From Streptomyces aquilus (GTDB taxonomy: Bacteria; Actinomycetota; Actinomycetes; Streptomycetales; Streptomycetaceae), in contig NZ_CP034463.1 in NCBI RefSeq assembly GCF_003955715.1, positions 9,424,001 through 9,488,000 on the forward strand: a stretch of 64,000 nucleotides of DNA, given 5' to 3'. The position numbers and the translations under genes were made by a program. Under the pieces are notes generated by a model, which did no database searches, had not been told where the DNA came from, and saw nothing but the letters and a program-made list of their open reading frames with translations. This document shows positions 51,694 through 60,600 of the stretch, one piece after another; position 1 is the first letter of the stretch; every line of letters begins with the position of its first letter.

Positions 51694-51939
51694 TCAGTGG
51701 TGGGCGAGGATGTAGTCGATGGCGTCGCTCACGGTCTTCATGCGGCCGGCCGCCTCGTCCGGGATGGTCACCCCGAACCGCTCCTCCGCCGCGACCACGA
51801 CCTCGACCATGGACAGGGAGTCGACGTCGAGATCGTCGGCGAAGGTCATGTGGGGGAGCACCTCCTCGGGCGGGACCCCGGCGATCTCGTTGACGATGTC
51901 GGCCAGACCGCTGCGGATGTCTTCCTGTACGGCGTTCAT
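51694..51939 (-). CDS. Discrete acyl carrier protein
   Basis: The 81-residue ACP has the phosphopantetheine serine in DDLDVDSLSMVEVVV and the usual four-helix pattern. It is first in an operon with the ketosynthase. A second, dedicated ACP next to a condensing enzyme suggests specialised rather than housekeeping fatty acid synthesis. Confidence 0.93.
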   Translation of the reverse strand: MNAVQEDIRSGLADIVNEIAGVPPEEVLPHMTFADDLDVDSLSMVEVVVAAEERFGVTIPDEAAGRMKTVSDAIDYILAHH

Positions 51940-52061
51940 GTGCGTCTCCTTGTGAGCGTGACGGCGTTGCTGTCGGCAAGCCGGTGTCCGGGGGAGAGTG
52001 GGGACGGGGGTGTGGGTGGGACGAACGGCGGCCGCCTGTGCGGGAGTCCGGCCGCCGGGTG

Positions 52062-52904
52062 CTAGGCGCAGGCGCCCTGGGGGCGAGGGGTGCGGGACCG
52101 GGCCGTGCGGGGGGACGGCACCGCGTCGCCAGGGGCTGCGGGGAGGTCGGAGAGGGAGCGGGAGACACGCCGGGCGGCCGCCAGCAGGGGACCGACGGCA
52201 TCCGGGACAGCGGTGGACGCCGTACCGACGGTGATCAGGCCGATGGCGCCCAGGACGGCTCCGTCGCCGCCGTGGATCGGTGCGGCGATCTCCACCACGC
52301 CGTTCAGCAACTCGCCGTCGGACACGGCGTATCCCTGGCGCCGGGTGTGCGCGACGAGGTCCCGCAGGACGGCGGGGGCGTGGACGGTGCGCTCCGTGTA
52401 CCTCCGCAGGTCGCCGCCGTAGAGCTCGTCCTGGACGGTGGTGTCGGCGGCGGCGAGGAGGACCCGGCCGCAGGCCGTGGCGTGCAGGGGGAAGCGGTGC
52501 CCGCGGGACCACGAGCGGTGCAGGGGCCGGGCGTTGCCGGAGACGCTCTCCAGGCAGATTCCCTCGGTGCCGTCCCGTGTGGAGAGCAGGACGGCGCGGC
52601 GGGTGGTGGAGCGCAGGTCGAACATGGCGGGGACGGCCGCCGCGCGGAGGCCGGCGTGCCGGGGGGCCAGCTGGGAGACCTCCCACAGCCGAAGGCCGAT
52701 CGTGTACTTGTTGTCCTCCGCGCGTTCCAGCGCCCCCCAGGAAACGAGTTTCGAGACAATGCGGTAGGTCGTGGCCACGGGTATGTGCGACCTGCTGCTG
52801 ATCTGGCTGACGGTCAGACTCGCGTGGGCGGTGTCGAAGGCGCCGAGGACACCCAGTGTGCGTTCGACGACGGAACGGTCCGGCGGGGCGTGTGGTGTGG
52901 TCAT
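52062..52904 (-). CDS. IclR-family regulator (cluster copy 2)
   Basis: The 280-residue protein has the winged helix RTLGVLGAFDTAHASLTVSQ then SRSHIPVATTYRIVSKL, and the effector domain RFPLHATACGRVLLAAA. It is paralogous to copy 1 throughout and has an extra Pro/Arg-rich tail. Three GGGAATTC-like repeats at 11-bp steps lie just upstream and are a likely operator. It may also control the downstream ACP-ketosynthase pair. Confidence 0.88.
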   Translation of the reverse strand: MTTPHAPPDRSVVERTLGVLGAFDTAHASLTVSQISSRSHIPVATTYRIVSKLVSWGALERAEDNKYTIGLRLWEVSQLAPRHAGLRAAAVPAMFDLRSTTRRAVLLSTRDGTEGICLESVSGNARPLHRSWSRGHRFPLHATACGRVLLAAADTTVQDELYGGDLRRYTERTVHAPAVLRDLVAHTRRQGYAVSDGELLNGVVEIAAPIHGGDGAVLGAIGLITVGTASTAVPDAVGPLLAAARRVSRSLSDLPAAPGDAVPSPRTARSRTPRPQGACA

Positions 52905-52935
52905 TCGACAGATCCCTTTTCTCGGTCATCGCGAA

Positions 52936-52965
52936 GGGAATTCCACGGGAATTCAACGGGCATTC
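52936..52965. promoter_or_regulatory. Three direct repeats GGGAATTC at 11-bp period
   Basis: GGGAATTC at 52936 and 52947 and GGGCATTC at 52958 are spaced exactly 11 bp apart, one helical turn. They lie 32-61 bp upstream of IclR copy 2. In-phase direct repeats suit cooperative binding of a dimeric or tetrameric regulator. Confidence 0.5.
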
Positions 52966-52968
52966 CCG

Positions 52969-53007
52969 TTCCGTCCGCCCGGTGCCGGCCGGACCGGGCG
53001 GACGGAA
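52969..53007 (-). terminator. 15-bp perfect hairpin after the Acg-type gene
   Basis: TTCCGTCCGCCCGGT and ACCGGGCGGACGGAA pair perfectly around a 9-nt loop, 5 nt after the minus-strand stop at 53013. It should end the MMPL/Acg transcript. Confidence 0.75.
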
Positions 53008-53012
53008 GGAAT

Positions 53013-54035
53013 TCAGGAGGCCGTGGTCGCCGCCTCCCCGCGGCGCGGGTGGCGGGGGCGTGCCGAGGGATCGACGGTGGGATAGCCGACCCGGAAGAAG
53101 ACCAGGGGACGCTCGCCGCCCCGGGCCCCGCACAGCCGGGCCAGTTCGCCGACCGTGCCGGGGCAGTCGATGACGTGGCTCTGCGGATGGACGTAGATCC
53201 CGTCCCGGAACAGGTCCAGCCACAGCCGGGTCACCAGCCGCCCGGCCTCGACCTCGCCGGCCGGATCGTCGCCCTGGCCGAGGACGACCATGACGATGCC
53301 GTCGCCGCTGGTCGCGCTGGAGGACAGGGTGGTGAGCAGCCGGACCAGCCCCAGCGGCCGCAGCGCCCGGTACACCGCGGGGGTGAAGAACGTCCGCATG
53401 GCGGCGGCCTCGGCCTTGTTCAGGACCAGCATCACGTCGTTGAGGCCGTCCCGCCGGTAGTCGGGGTGGCGGGGGGAGAGCCTGGCCCAGGCCAGCAGTT
53501 CCCGGGCGATCCCGGCGTGGCCGAAGAACCAGTGGTAGGCGCGGACCAGGAGCGGCCGGGCGGCGTCCGTGGGGACGACGGCCACCCGGAATCCGGCCTC
53601 CTCGGCGGTCTTGAGGCAGCGGTCGATCACCGCCCCGGGTACCTGCTGCGAGGTCCAGGCGCCCCGCCACACGCGGCGGGCCTCGACGTCGGCCACCGAC
53701 CGGGTGCTCGGCTCGAGCCATTCGCCGGGCACGATCCGCCCCACGCGGGCGGTCCGGGCGTCGTAGTCGGGCTCGAAGCGTAAAGCCATCCCGGCCTCGG
53801 CGGCGCAGATCAGCAGGGTCTCGAGGTAGGTGCCCAGCGACAGCCGGAGGTCGCGGTGCGAGGGGTCGCTGGGGCCCAGCGCGTACTCCGCGCGCCAGCC
53901 CAGCTCGACATGATCGGTGCGGTAGCGCAGGTCCCAGGGCTGGGTGTTGTGGGCGTTGGCTGCCCGGGCCGCCGTCTCGGCGACCCTGCGCAGGCGGTCG
54001 AGGGGGTAGGTGGGGGTGCTGTCGGTCTCGGTCAC
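53013..54035 (-). CDS. Acg-family nitroreductase-fold protein
   Basis: The 340-residue protein has two nitroreductase-like halves. The first starts ETAARAANAHNTQPWDLRY, and LSLGTYLETLLICAAEAGM and a C-terminal RLVTRLWLDLFRDGIYVHPQ follow. This is the plan of mycobacterial Acg proteins, which may bind and hold flavin rather than turn it over. Its GTG overlaps the stop of the MMPL gene by 4 nt, so they are co-translated. The role in the cluster is unknown. Confidence 0.8.
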   Translation of the reverse strand: MTETDSTPTYPLDRLRRVAETAARAANAHNTQPWDLRYRTDHVELGWRAEYALGPSDPSHRDLRLSLGTYLETLLICAAEAGMALRFEPDYDARTARVGRIVPGEWLEPSTRSVADVEARRVWRGAWTSQQVPGAVIDRCLKTAEEAGFRVAVVPTDAARPLLVRAYHWFFGHAGIARELLAWARLSPRHPDYRRDGLNDVMLVLNKAEAAAMRTFFTPAVYRALRPLGLVRLLTTLSSSATSGDGIVMVVLGQGDDPAGEVEAGRLVTRLWLDLFRDGIYVHPQSHVIDCPGTVGELARLCGARGGERPLVFFRVGYPTVDPSARPRHPRRGEAATTAS

Positions 54036-56293
54036 GGCCGTGATCCCGTCGTCTGGGGCTCGGTGGCGGAAGTGAGGTGCGGGGGCGCTGCCGGGGCGGG
54101 CTCCACCTCGGCGGATTCCTTGATGCCGAACCGGCGGTGGAGTGCCTTGAGGGGGGCCGGGGCCCACCAGTTGTAGGGGCCGACGGCCCGCATGAAGGCC
54201 GGCACCAGCACCCCGCGCACCAGGACCGCGTCCAGCACGATGGCGAGGCCGGTGGCCATGCCGTACATCTTGATCAGGGAGACGCCCGAGGTGAGCATGG
54301 CGAAGAAGGACACCGCGAGGATGGCCGCGGCGGCCGTGATGACGGGGCCGCTGGCGCCGAGTCCCTCCCGTACGGAACTCTCCAGCCGGCCGGTGCGGTC
54401 GTAGCGTTCCTTGATGCGGGCGACGAGGAAGACCTCGTAGTCCATGGACAGGCCGAAGGCGATGCAGAACACCAGGACCGGCATCGACACGGCGAGCGGC
54501 GACGGGGTGAAGCCGAGCAGGCCGGAGAGATGGCCGTCGACGAAGACCCAGACCGCGACGCCGAGGATGCCGACGAGGCTCAGACCGTTGAACAGCAGCG
54601 CCTTGAGGGGCATCAGCACACTGCCCGTCAGCAGGAACAGGAACAGCAGGCTCAGGATGCTGATCAGGGCCATCGCCAGGGGCAGCTTGCCGGCGATGGA
54701 GTGGGTGATGTCGACCAGCTGGGCCGCCTGACCGCCGACCAGGACCTTGCTGCCGCCGGGCGGATCGACCGCTCGGACGGCACGGGCCAGGTCGCCGCCC
54801 TGCTCGGAGTACGGGACCACGTCCGTCTGCACCTGGAGGCGGACCGCGTCACCGTCCCGGAAGGAAGCGGCCGTGCGCGGGTCGAGCGGGCTCAGACGGG
54901 AGCCGTCGCGGAACACCCCGGCGGCGCTGACGACCCGGGTGACCGCGGCGGTCTCGGACAGGTCCGCGGAGTAGCGCGCGAGATCGGCGTCGGTCCCCTG
55001 CCAAGCCTCGGAGACCACGTTCAGCGCGCGGTCGTCACCGACGCCGAAGTCGTCCCGCACGGCTTCCGTCACCATGCGGCTCTCGGCGGCCGTGGGCAGC
55101 ACCCGCTCGTCCGGTACGCCGAACTGGGCGCCGGCGAAGGGCACCGCCATGAGCAGCAGCAGAGCGATCACGGGGGTGGCGAGCAGGATGGGACGGCGGA
55201 AGGCGAGGCCGGCCATCCGGCCCCAGAAGGTGTCGGCGGCCGGGGCGCGCCGCGTGCGCCGGCGGCGGCCGAGGGCGTCGATCCGGTCGCCGAGCAGGAC
55301 CAGGGACGCCGGCAGCAGGTACAGCGAGCCGAGGACGGCCCACAGCACCACGGCGATGCCCGCCAGCGCGAAGGAGCGCAGGAAGTACTGGTCGAAGACG
55401 AGGAGCGTGGCGAGGGCGGCTCCGACCACGGCACCACTGACGGCCACGGTTCGGCCGGCGGTCGCGCGGGTGACGCGCAGGGCGTCGGCGTTGTCGCGGC
55501 CGGCCTCGCGTTCCTCCCGGTAGCGCGTGACGATCAGCAGGCTGTAGTCGACGGAGAGGCCGAGTCCCAGCGCTGTGATCAGGTTGACGGCGAACACGGA
55601 GACGTCGGTGAACTGCGCGGCGACGTTGACGGCCGCCAGCGCTCCGACGATGGTGAGCACGGCCAGGAGCATGGGCAGCAGGGCGGCGATCAGACCCCGG
55701 AAGACGATCACGAGCAGCAGCAGGGTGATCGGGATGGCGATGCTTTCCGCGGCGACGATGTCCTTCTCGACCTGTTTGTTCATGTCGTTGTTGATGGCGG
55801 TGATGCCGCCGAAGGAGACCGAGACGGCGCCGTCCGGGTCCGACAGCTTCTCGTGCAGCGTGTCGGCGGTGCGCATGCTCTCGTTCTCGTCGCCGTCGAC
55901 CCGGACGAGGATCAGGGCCGCGTCACCCGAGCGCAGGCTCTTGTCGCCGCTGTCGAAGTAGGAGGCGACGACCCTGGTGCCGGCGGTGCCGGAGACCGTC
56001 TTGTCGATGGTTTCGGCCTCGGTGCGGGCCGCGGTGCTGCCGGGTCCGCCCTTGGGGTCCTTGACCAGGATGACGAGGTTGGGCTGGCTGTCGGGGAACG
56101 AGCGTTCCAGCGCCTCGGCGGCGGCCACGGAGTCGGAGCCGGGGTCGTCGAAGCCACCCGACTTGAGACGGTCCAGCACCCCGGCGCTCGCGGCGCCGGC
56201 GACCAGTAGGAGGAGGAGTCCGGCGAGAAGGGTGAACCAGGGGCCGCGACGTTTCTTTCGGTCGCTCCCGGACGGCACCGAAGTGACCATCAC
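54032..56293 (-). CDS. MMPL/RND-type exporter
   Basis: The 753-residue protein has about 12 membrane segments and two large outer loops. MMPL signatures are LGLSVDYSLLIVTRYREERE in the first half and FGLSMDYEVFLVARIKERYD in the second, with the proton-relay Asp-Tyr pairs. Start GTG 56293 (AAGGA 7 nt upstream), with ATG 56290 as alternative. It is divergent from a TetR gene whose repeated operators fill the intergenic region. It probably exports the product of this cluster, a lipid-like molecule. Confidence 0.9.
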   Translation of the reverse strand: MMVTSVPSGSDRKKRRGPWFTLLAGLLLLLVAGAASAGVLDRLKSGGFDDPGSDSVAAAEALERSFPDSQPNLVILVKDPKGGPGSTAARTEAETIDKTVSGTAGTRVVASYFDSGDKSLRSGDAALILVRVDGDENESMRTADTLHEKLSDPDGAVSVSFGGITAINNDMNKQVEKDIVAAESIAIPITLLLLVIVFRGLIAALLPMLLAVLTIVGALAAVNVAAQFTDVSVFAVNLITALGLGLSVDYSLLIVTRYREEREAGRDNADALRVTRATAGRTVAVSGAVVGAALATLLVFDQYFLRSFALAGIAVVLWAVLGSLYLLPASLVLLGDRIDALGRRRRTRRAPAADTFWGRMAGLAFRRPILLATPVIALLLLMAVPFAGAQFGVPDERVLPTAAESRMVTEAVRDDFGVGDDRALNVVSEAWQGTDADLARYSADLSETAAVTRVVSAAGVFRDGSRLSPLDPRTAASFRDGDAVRLQVQTDVVPYSEQGGDLARAVRAVDPPGGSKVLVGGQAAQLVDITHSIAGKLPLAMALISILSLLFLFLLTGSVLMPLKALLFNGLSLVGILGVAVWVFVDGHLSGLLGFTPSPLAVSMPVLVFCIAFGLSMDYEVFLVARIKERYDRTGRLESSVREGLGASGPVITAAAAILAVSFFAMLTSGVSLIKMYGMATGLAIVLDAVLVRGVLVPAFMRAVGPYNWWAPAPLKALHRRFGIKESAEVEPAPAAPPHLTSATEPQTTGSRP

Positions 56294-56486
56294 GCTGAGG
56301 TCCTTTCTTCAGCTGTGCCCGCGGGCCTGCCAGTAGTCGGCCGGGGCTGGATGGGGGGAACGGGGAGAGCGGTGGTGCGGGGCGGAGCAGTGGGACGGGG
56401 GAGCGACTGCCGCGGATCTGCGGACGGATTGCGTTCGACTCGCCACTGACCTGGGGAAACACTGGCGTGACAAGTGCTCTGGTCAG

Positions 56487-56572
56487 AGAGCACTGCTCTT
56501 TGTCGAGGGTAGTTTTACAGCGAGCACCGCTTCAGTGCAAGAGCACTGCTCTCATCAAGAGAGCAGTGCTCC
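56487..56572. promoter_or_regulatory. Repeated TetR operators AGAGCA-C-TGCTCT
   Basis: Perfect 13-bp palindromes stand at 56487-56499 and 56540-56552. A one-mismatch copy with G at the centre is at 56560-56572. Half-sites (TGCTCT near 56475 and 56587) flank them. The array covers the divergent MMPL/TetR promoters and is most likely bound by this TetR. Confidence 0.75.
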
Positions 56573-56612
56573 GATACTTGGGCGGTGCTCTCGCAGGTGG
56601 CAGACTGTCGTC

Positions 56613-57338
56613 ATGGATGTCATCCAAGGAGCCAAGGAGAGGGTCCGCGCCGAGGTGGCCGCCGCCATCAAGGGCGAGGCCCGCAAGCAGCTCGCCGCCG
56701 AGGGCGCGGCGCGGCTCTCGCTGCGCGCGGTCGCCCGTGAGCTGGGCATGGTCTCGTCGGCGCTCTACCGCTACTTCCCCAGCCGGGACGATCTGCTCAC
56801 GGCCCTCATCGTCGATGCCTATGACGCCATCGGGCAGGCGGCCGAGAGAGCCTGCGCGGCCGCGGGCGTCACCGACCCGCTGCGGGCCTGGGTCGACGTC
56901 TGCCGCTCCGTGCGCGCCTGGGCGCTCGAGCATCCGCACGAGTACGCGCTGATCTACGGCTCACCCGTGCCCGGCTACGCCGCCCCGCAGGACACCGTGG
57001 CCCCGGCCTCCCGGGTCGCGCTGGTCCTGCTCGGGGTGGCGGAGGCCGCTCACGACGCCGGCGTCCTCACCGAGCCGGACCTCCCGGCGGCGGACTGCGA
57101 CTCGGTCGTCGCCGACGAGATCCGCGAGCTGCTGGACCAGCCGGACCGCACCCTGCCGGGCCCGGTCGCGCCCCGCCTGGCCGCCGCCTGGGCGCAGCTC
57201 TTCGGTCTGATCAGCTTCGAGGTCTTCGGGCAGTTCAACCGGGTCATCGACGACCGCGACACCCTCTTCGGGAAGGCGGTCGTCGCGCTCGCCCATCAGG
57301 TGGGCCTGCGCCCCATGGGGGACAGCGCACAGGCCTGA
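56613..57338 (+). CDS. TetR-family regulator of the MMPL exporter
   Basis: The 241-residue protein has the HTH LSLRAVARELGMVSSALYRYFPS and a long ligand domain with the C-terminal region (FGLISFEVFGQFNRVI) of the TetR_C_33 type. I chose the ATG at 56613. It is divergent from MMPL with three palindromes between. It probably de-represses export when the product accumulates. Confidence 0.9.
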   Translation: MDVIQGAKERVRAEVAAAIKGEARKQLAAEGAARLSLRAVARELGMVSSALYRYFPSRDDLLTALIVDAYDAIGQAAERACAAAGVTDPLRAWVDVCRSVRAWALEHPHEYALIYGSPVPGYAAPQDTVAPASRVALVLLGVAEAAHDAGVLTEPDLPAADCDSVVADEIRELLDQPDRTLPGPVAPRLAAAWAQLFGLISFEVFGQFNRVIDDRDTLFGKAVVALAHQVGLRPMGDSAQA

Positions 57339-57350
57339 CGCCAGACACCG

Positions 57351-57386
57351 CCCGGTTCCCTCACGTGTCCTCGCGAGGGAACCGGG
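57351..57386 (+). terminator. 12-bp perfect hairpin after tetR
   Basis: CCCGGTTCCCTC and GAGGGAACCGGG pair around a 12-nt loop, 12 nt after the TetR stop. It separates the TetR transcript from the PKS promoter region. Confidence 0.75.
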
Positions 57387-57447
57387 CGGCTGTATGAAGG
57401 GAGGTGAATTTCTCCATCTGTTCATGGTTTCGGGGCCGCTTTCTCAC

Positions 57448-57500
57448 TGAACGGAAAACAGCAAGTCAAACTGACTTTCTGGTTTTGTTCATTCCGTTCA
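57448..57500. promoter_or_regulatory. Inverted repeats in the PKS upstream region
   Basis: TGAACGGAA (57448-57456) is repeated in inverse as TTCCGTTCA (57492-57500). Between them lies AAGTCA-AAC-TGACTT (57463-57477). The stretch 57400-57530 is markedly less GC-rich than its surroundings, as expected of a promoter or regulator site. The regulator is unknown; AraC or IclR from this cluster are candidates. Confidence 0.4.
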
Positions 57501-57642
57501 CGAGTCGCTCACAGGTTTTCTTCCACTGGTTGAGAAGGCCGCTTGCGCACTCTCCGCAACCGCCGCCAAGCTCTCCGTTGTCGACGTCAGTGGCGGACGC
57601 ACCTACTTTTACCGCCGCCTCCTTCTTCTGACGTCGAGCCAT
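57466..57642 (-). CDS. Possible small peptide gene, divergent from the PKS
   Basis: A 58-codon minus-strand frame begins at the ATG at 57642 and ends at 57466. The peptide is Lys-rich, with MARRQKKEAAVKVG at the start, GELGGGCGECASG in the middle and one more Cys. A double-glycine-like junction before a Cys/Ser/Thr-containing part recalls RiPP precursors. But there is no clear ribosome-binding site, codon third positions are not strongly GC, and no modifying enzyme is seen. It may be only an open frame in a low-GC leader. Confidence 0.2.
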   Translation of the reverse strand: MARRQKKEAAVKVGASATDVDNGELGGGCGECASGLLNQWKKTCERLVNGMNKTRKSV

Positions 57643-57675
57643 TTTCGCAATCGAGGTCGGATCGAGGTAGCGTTC

Positions 57676-60600
57676 GTGGCTGATATGGCTATCGTCGGCA
57701 TGTCGTGCCGATTTCCCGGGGCCGCCGATATCGGCGAGTTCTGGAGAATGCTGGTAAATGCCGAGTCGCAGTTCTCGGCGGTCCCCGCGAGCCGCTGGGA
57801 CCACTCCGCCTACCACCGGCCGGGTGATTTCAGGGAGCCGCACGGCGTCTACACCGACCAGGTCGCGTTCCTGCCCGAGGTCGAACGGTTCGCCCCCGCC
57901 CACTACGGCATCCCGCCCCGCCGGGCCCGCACGATGGACCCGCAGGCCAAGCTCTTCGTGGACCTGGCGCGCGAGGCGCTTCAGGACGCCGGCTGGGAGC
58001 GCACCGGCTTCGACCGGTCCCGTACCGGCGTCTTCGCCGGGGTGACCTCGCTCGACCACCGGGACATCAGCGTCTCCCGCATCACCGCGAACCTGCTCGC
58101 GGACGGCTCCTTCCACGACGGGCAGAGCGACCCGGAGCTGCTGGAGCGGCTGCACGAGGCGACCGATTCCTCGCTGATGCCCATGAACTCCTTCACCATC
58201 CCCGGGGCTCTGGCGAACATGGTCCCGTGCACGGTCAGCGAGGTCCTCGACCTCGGCGGCCCCTCCATCTCGCTGGACGCGGCCTGCTCCTCGGCGCTCG
58301 TGGCCCTGGACGCCGCGGTGCGCAGCCTGCGTTCGGGAGCCTGCTCCATCGCGCTCGTGGGCGGGGTGTACATCGGCCTCTCCCCGACGCCCCTCGTCGG
58401 CTTCGCCCGGTCCGGCGCACTGTCCCGGCACGGGGTGTGCCGGCCGTTCGACGAACGCGCCGACGGCTTCGTGCTCGGCGAGGGAGGCGCCCTCCTGGTG
58501 CTGCGCCCGGTGGAGGACGCCGTGGCGGCCGGGGACCGCATCTACGCCGTCGTCACCGGGGTCGGCTCCGCCAACGACGGCCGGGGCGGCGGCCCGATGA
58601 CACCGCAGGCGCAGGGCCAGCTCGCCGCGCTGCGCGCCGCCTACCGTGACGCCGGGACGGACCCCGGGCAGATCGACCTGCTGGAGGCGCACGGCACGGG
58701 CACGCCGGTCGGCGACCGGACCGAGATCGAGGCCATCGGGCTGCTGCGCGCGGAGTCCGGCTCGACGCAGCCGTGCTACGTCTCCTCCTCCAAGGCGCTG
58801 ATCGGGCACACGCTGTCCGCGGCCGGCGCGGCGGGGCTGGTGAAGGCCGCGCTCGCCGTGCACCACGGTGTCGTACCGCCGCAGCCCGCGGAGATGCAGG
58901 TCAACGGTGCCCTGGACCTGGAGTCCACGGGGCTGCGGGTGGCCACCGCCGCGCAACGGTGGCCGCACGAGGGCGTGCGTCGGGCGGGTGTCAGCTCCTT
59001 CGGCTTCGGCGGCACCAACGTGCACGCGGTCCTGGAAGGCGCGCCGGCCGCCGAGCCGGACCCGGGCGACGGCCGACTCCCCGACGAGCCCTGGCTGTTC
59101 CTGCTGTCCGCCGGGTCGCTGGCGGACCTCGCCCGGCACGCGGAGGACATCCGCGGGTCGGTCGCCGCTGATCCGGACGCCACGCCCGCCGAGGTGGCCC
59201 ACACCCTGGCCCGGCGCGAACTGCTCACCGCTCGCCTCGCGTTCGTCGCCGCGAGCCGTGAGGAACTCCTCGACCGGCTCCAGCTCGCCGCGCGGCGACT
59301 GGCGGACGGCGCCGTCGGGGAACTGGCCCCCGGCATCCACGCGGCGGCGAAGCCACTGCCGGCGGATGAGCGCCGGATCGCCTTCGCCTTCCCGGGGCAG
59401 GGCTCGCAGCGGCCCGGCATGCTGGCGGACCTGGTCCGGCGGTTCCCCTCGTCCGCCCGTCGCGCCGCCGAACTGGCCACCCTGACCGCCGAGGAGTCGG
59501 ACACGGTGCCCGCCGTGCTGCCCGGACTGCTGTGGGAGGCGCACGACGCCGACGACAGCGACGCGCAGGCGGCCCTGATGGTGACCGACATGTGCCAGCC
59601 GGGCCTGGGCATCACGGGTGCCGCCACCGTCGAACTGCTCGCCGCCTGCGGTATTCGCCCCGATGTCGCGGTCGGCCACAGCGTCGGCGAGTTCCCCGCC
59701 GCGGTCGCGGCCGGGGCGTTCACCGCCCCCGATGCTGTCAGGTTCATGACACGCAGGGGTGCGGCGCTGGCCGCCGCCGTACCGTCCGGCACCGGTGCCA
59801 TGCTCGCGGTACAGGCCCCCGCCGCCGAGGCCGAGCGCCTCGCCCTGGCCGTCGAGGGCGTCTGGCCCGCCTGCTACAACCACGAGGGCCAACTCGTCTT
59901 CAGCGGCGGCCTCGAGAACGTGGAGGCGCTGCGCACCCACTGCGCCGAGCAGGGCGTCGCCGCCGTCCTGCTGCGGGTGTCGCACGCCTTCCACTCACCC
60001 CTGGTCGCGGCCGCCGACGAGGTGATGGCGGAGACGATCGCGGGCCTGCCGCTGACCGAGCCCGCCTGCACCTTCATCTCCGGCGTCAGCGGTCAGGAAT
60101 GCCGGGAAACCCAGGACATCAAGGAGCTGTGGGCCCGTCACAACACCGCCCCCGTACGGTTCACCGACGCGGTCCGGTCGGTCGCCGCGACCGGCGCCCG
60201 CTTCCTCGTGCAGATCTACGGCGGCGACACCCTCCTGCGGATGGCCCGGCGCAGCGCCGCAGGAGCGGACCTGGAACTCGTACCCCTGACGACGAACCGG
60301 TCCGACGACGGCCGCGCCTTCCTCACCGCGCTCGGCCGGCTCGCCGTGGCCGGGGCCCCGCTGGACCCGGCGGCGCTGTTCCCCGCCGACACGGGGCGCC
60401 TGCTGTCCCTGCCGCCGTCGCCGCTGCACACGGCGGTGTACACCGTCCGCACCGGCACCGGCCGCCCCCAGCACCGCACCGTGATCCCCCGCCCGGCCGC
60501 CACGGCCACCCCCACGCCGTCCGCCGCCCGCGCCCCCGAGCCGAGCCTGCGCACGGTCATTCCCTCCCCCCTCGCCACCACCCCGATCGGAGAGCCGAGG

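Noticed and set aside
50412..51939. Ketosynthase/ACP pair as a type II aromatic (minimal) PKS
   Set aside because: No chain-length factor, cyclase or aromatase is present, and the motifs are of the fatty-acid KAS II type.
57404..57631. Forward 75-codon open frame before the PKS
   Set aside because: It starts after GGGAG but encodes a Ser/Pro/Phe-rich sequence without recognisable pattern and overlaps the putative regulatory repeats. I see nothing to support translation.
57643..59994. 842-codon antisense frame over the PKS ketosynthase
   Set aside because: Low-complexity Gly/Arg/Val sequence opposite well-defined KS and AT domains. Only its last 58 codons, outside the PKS, were considered separately.
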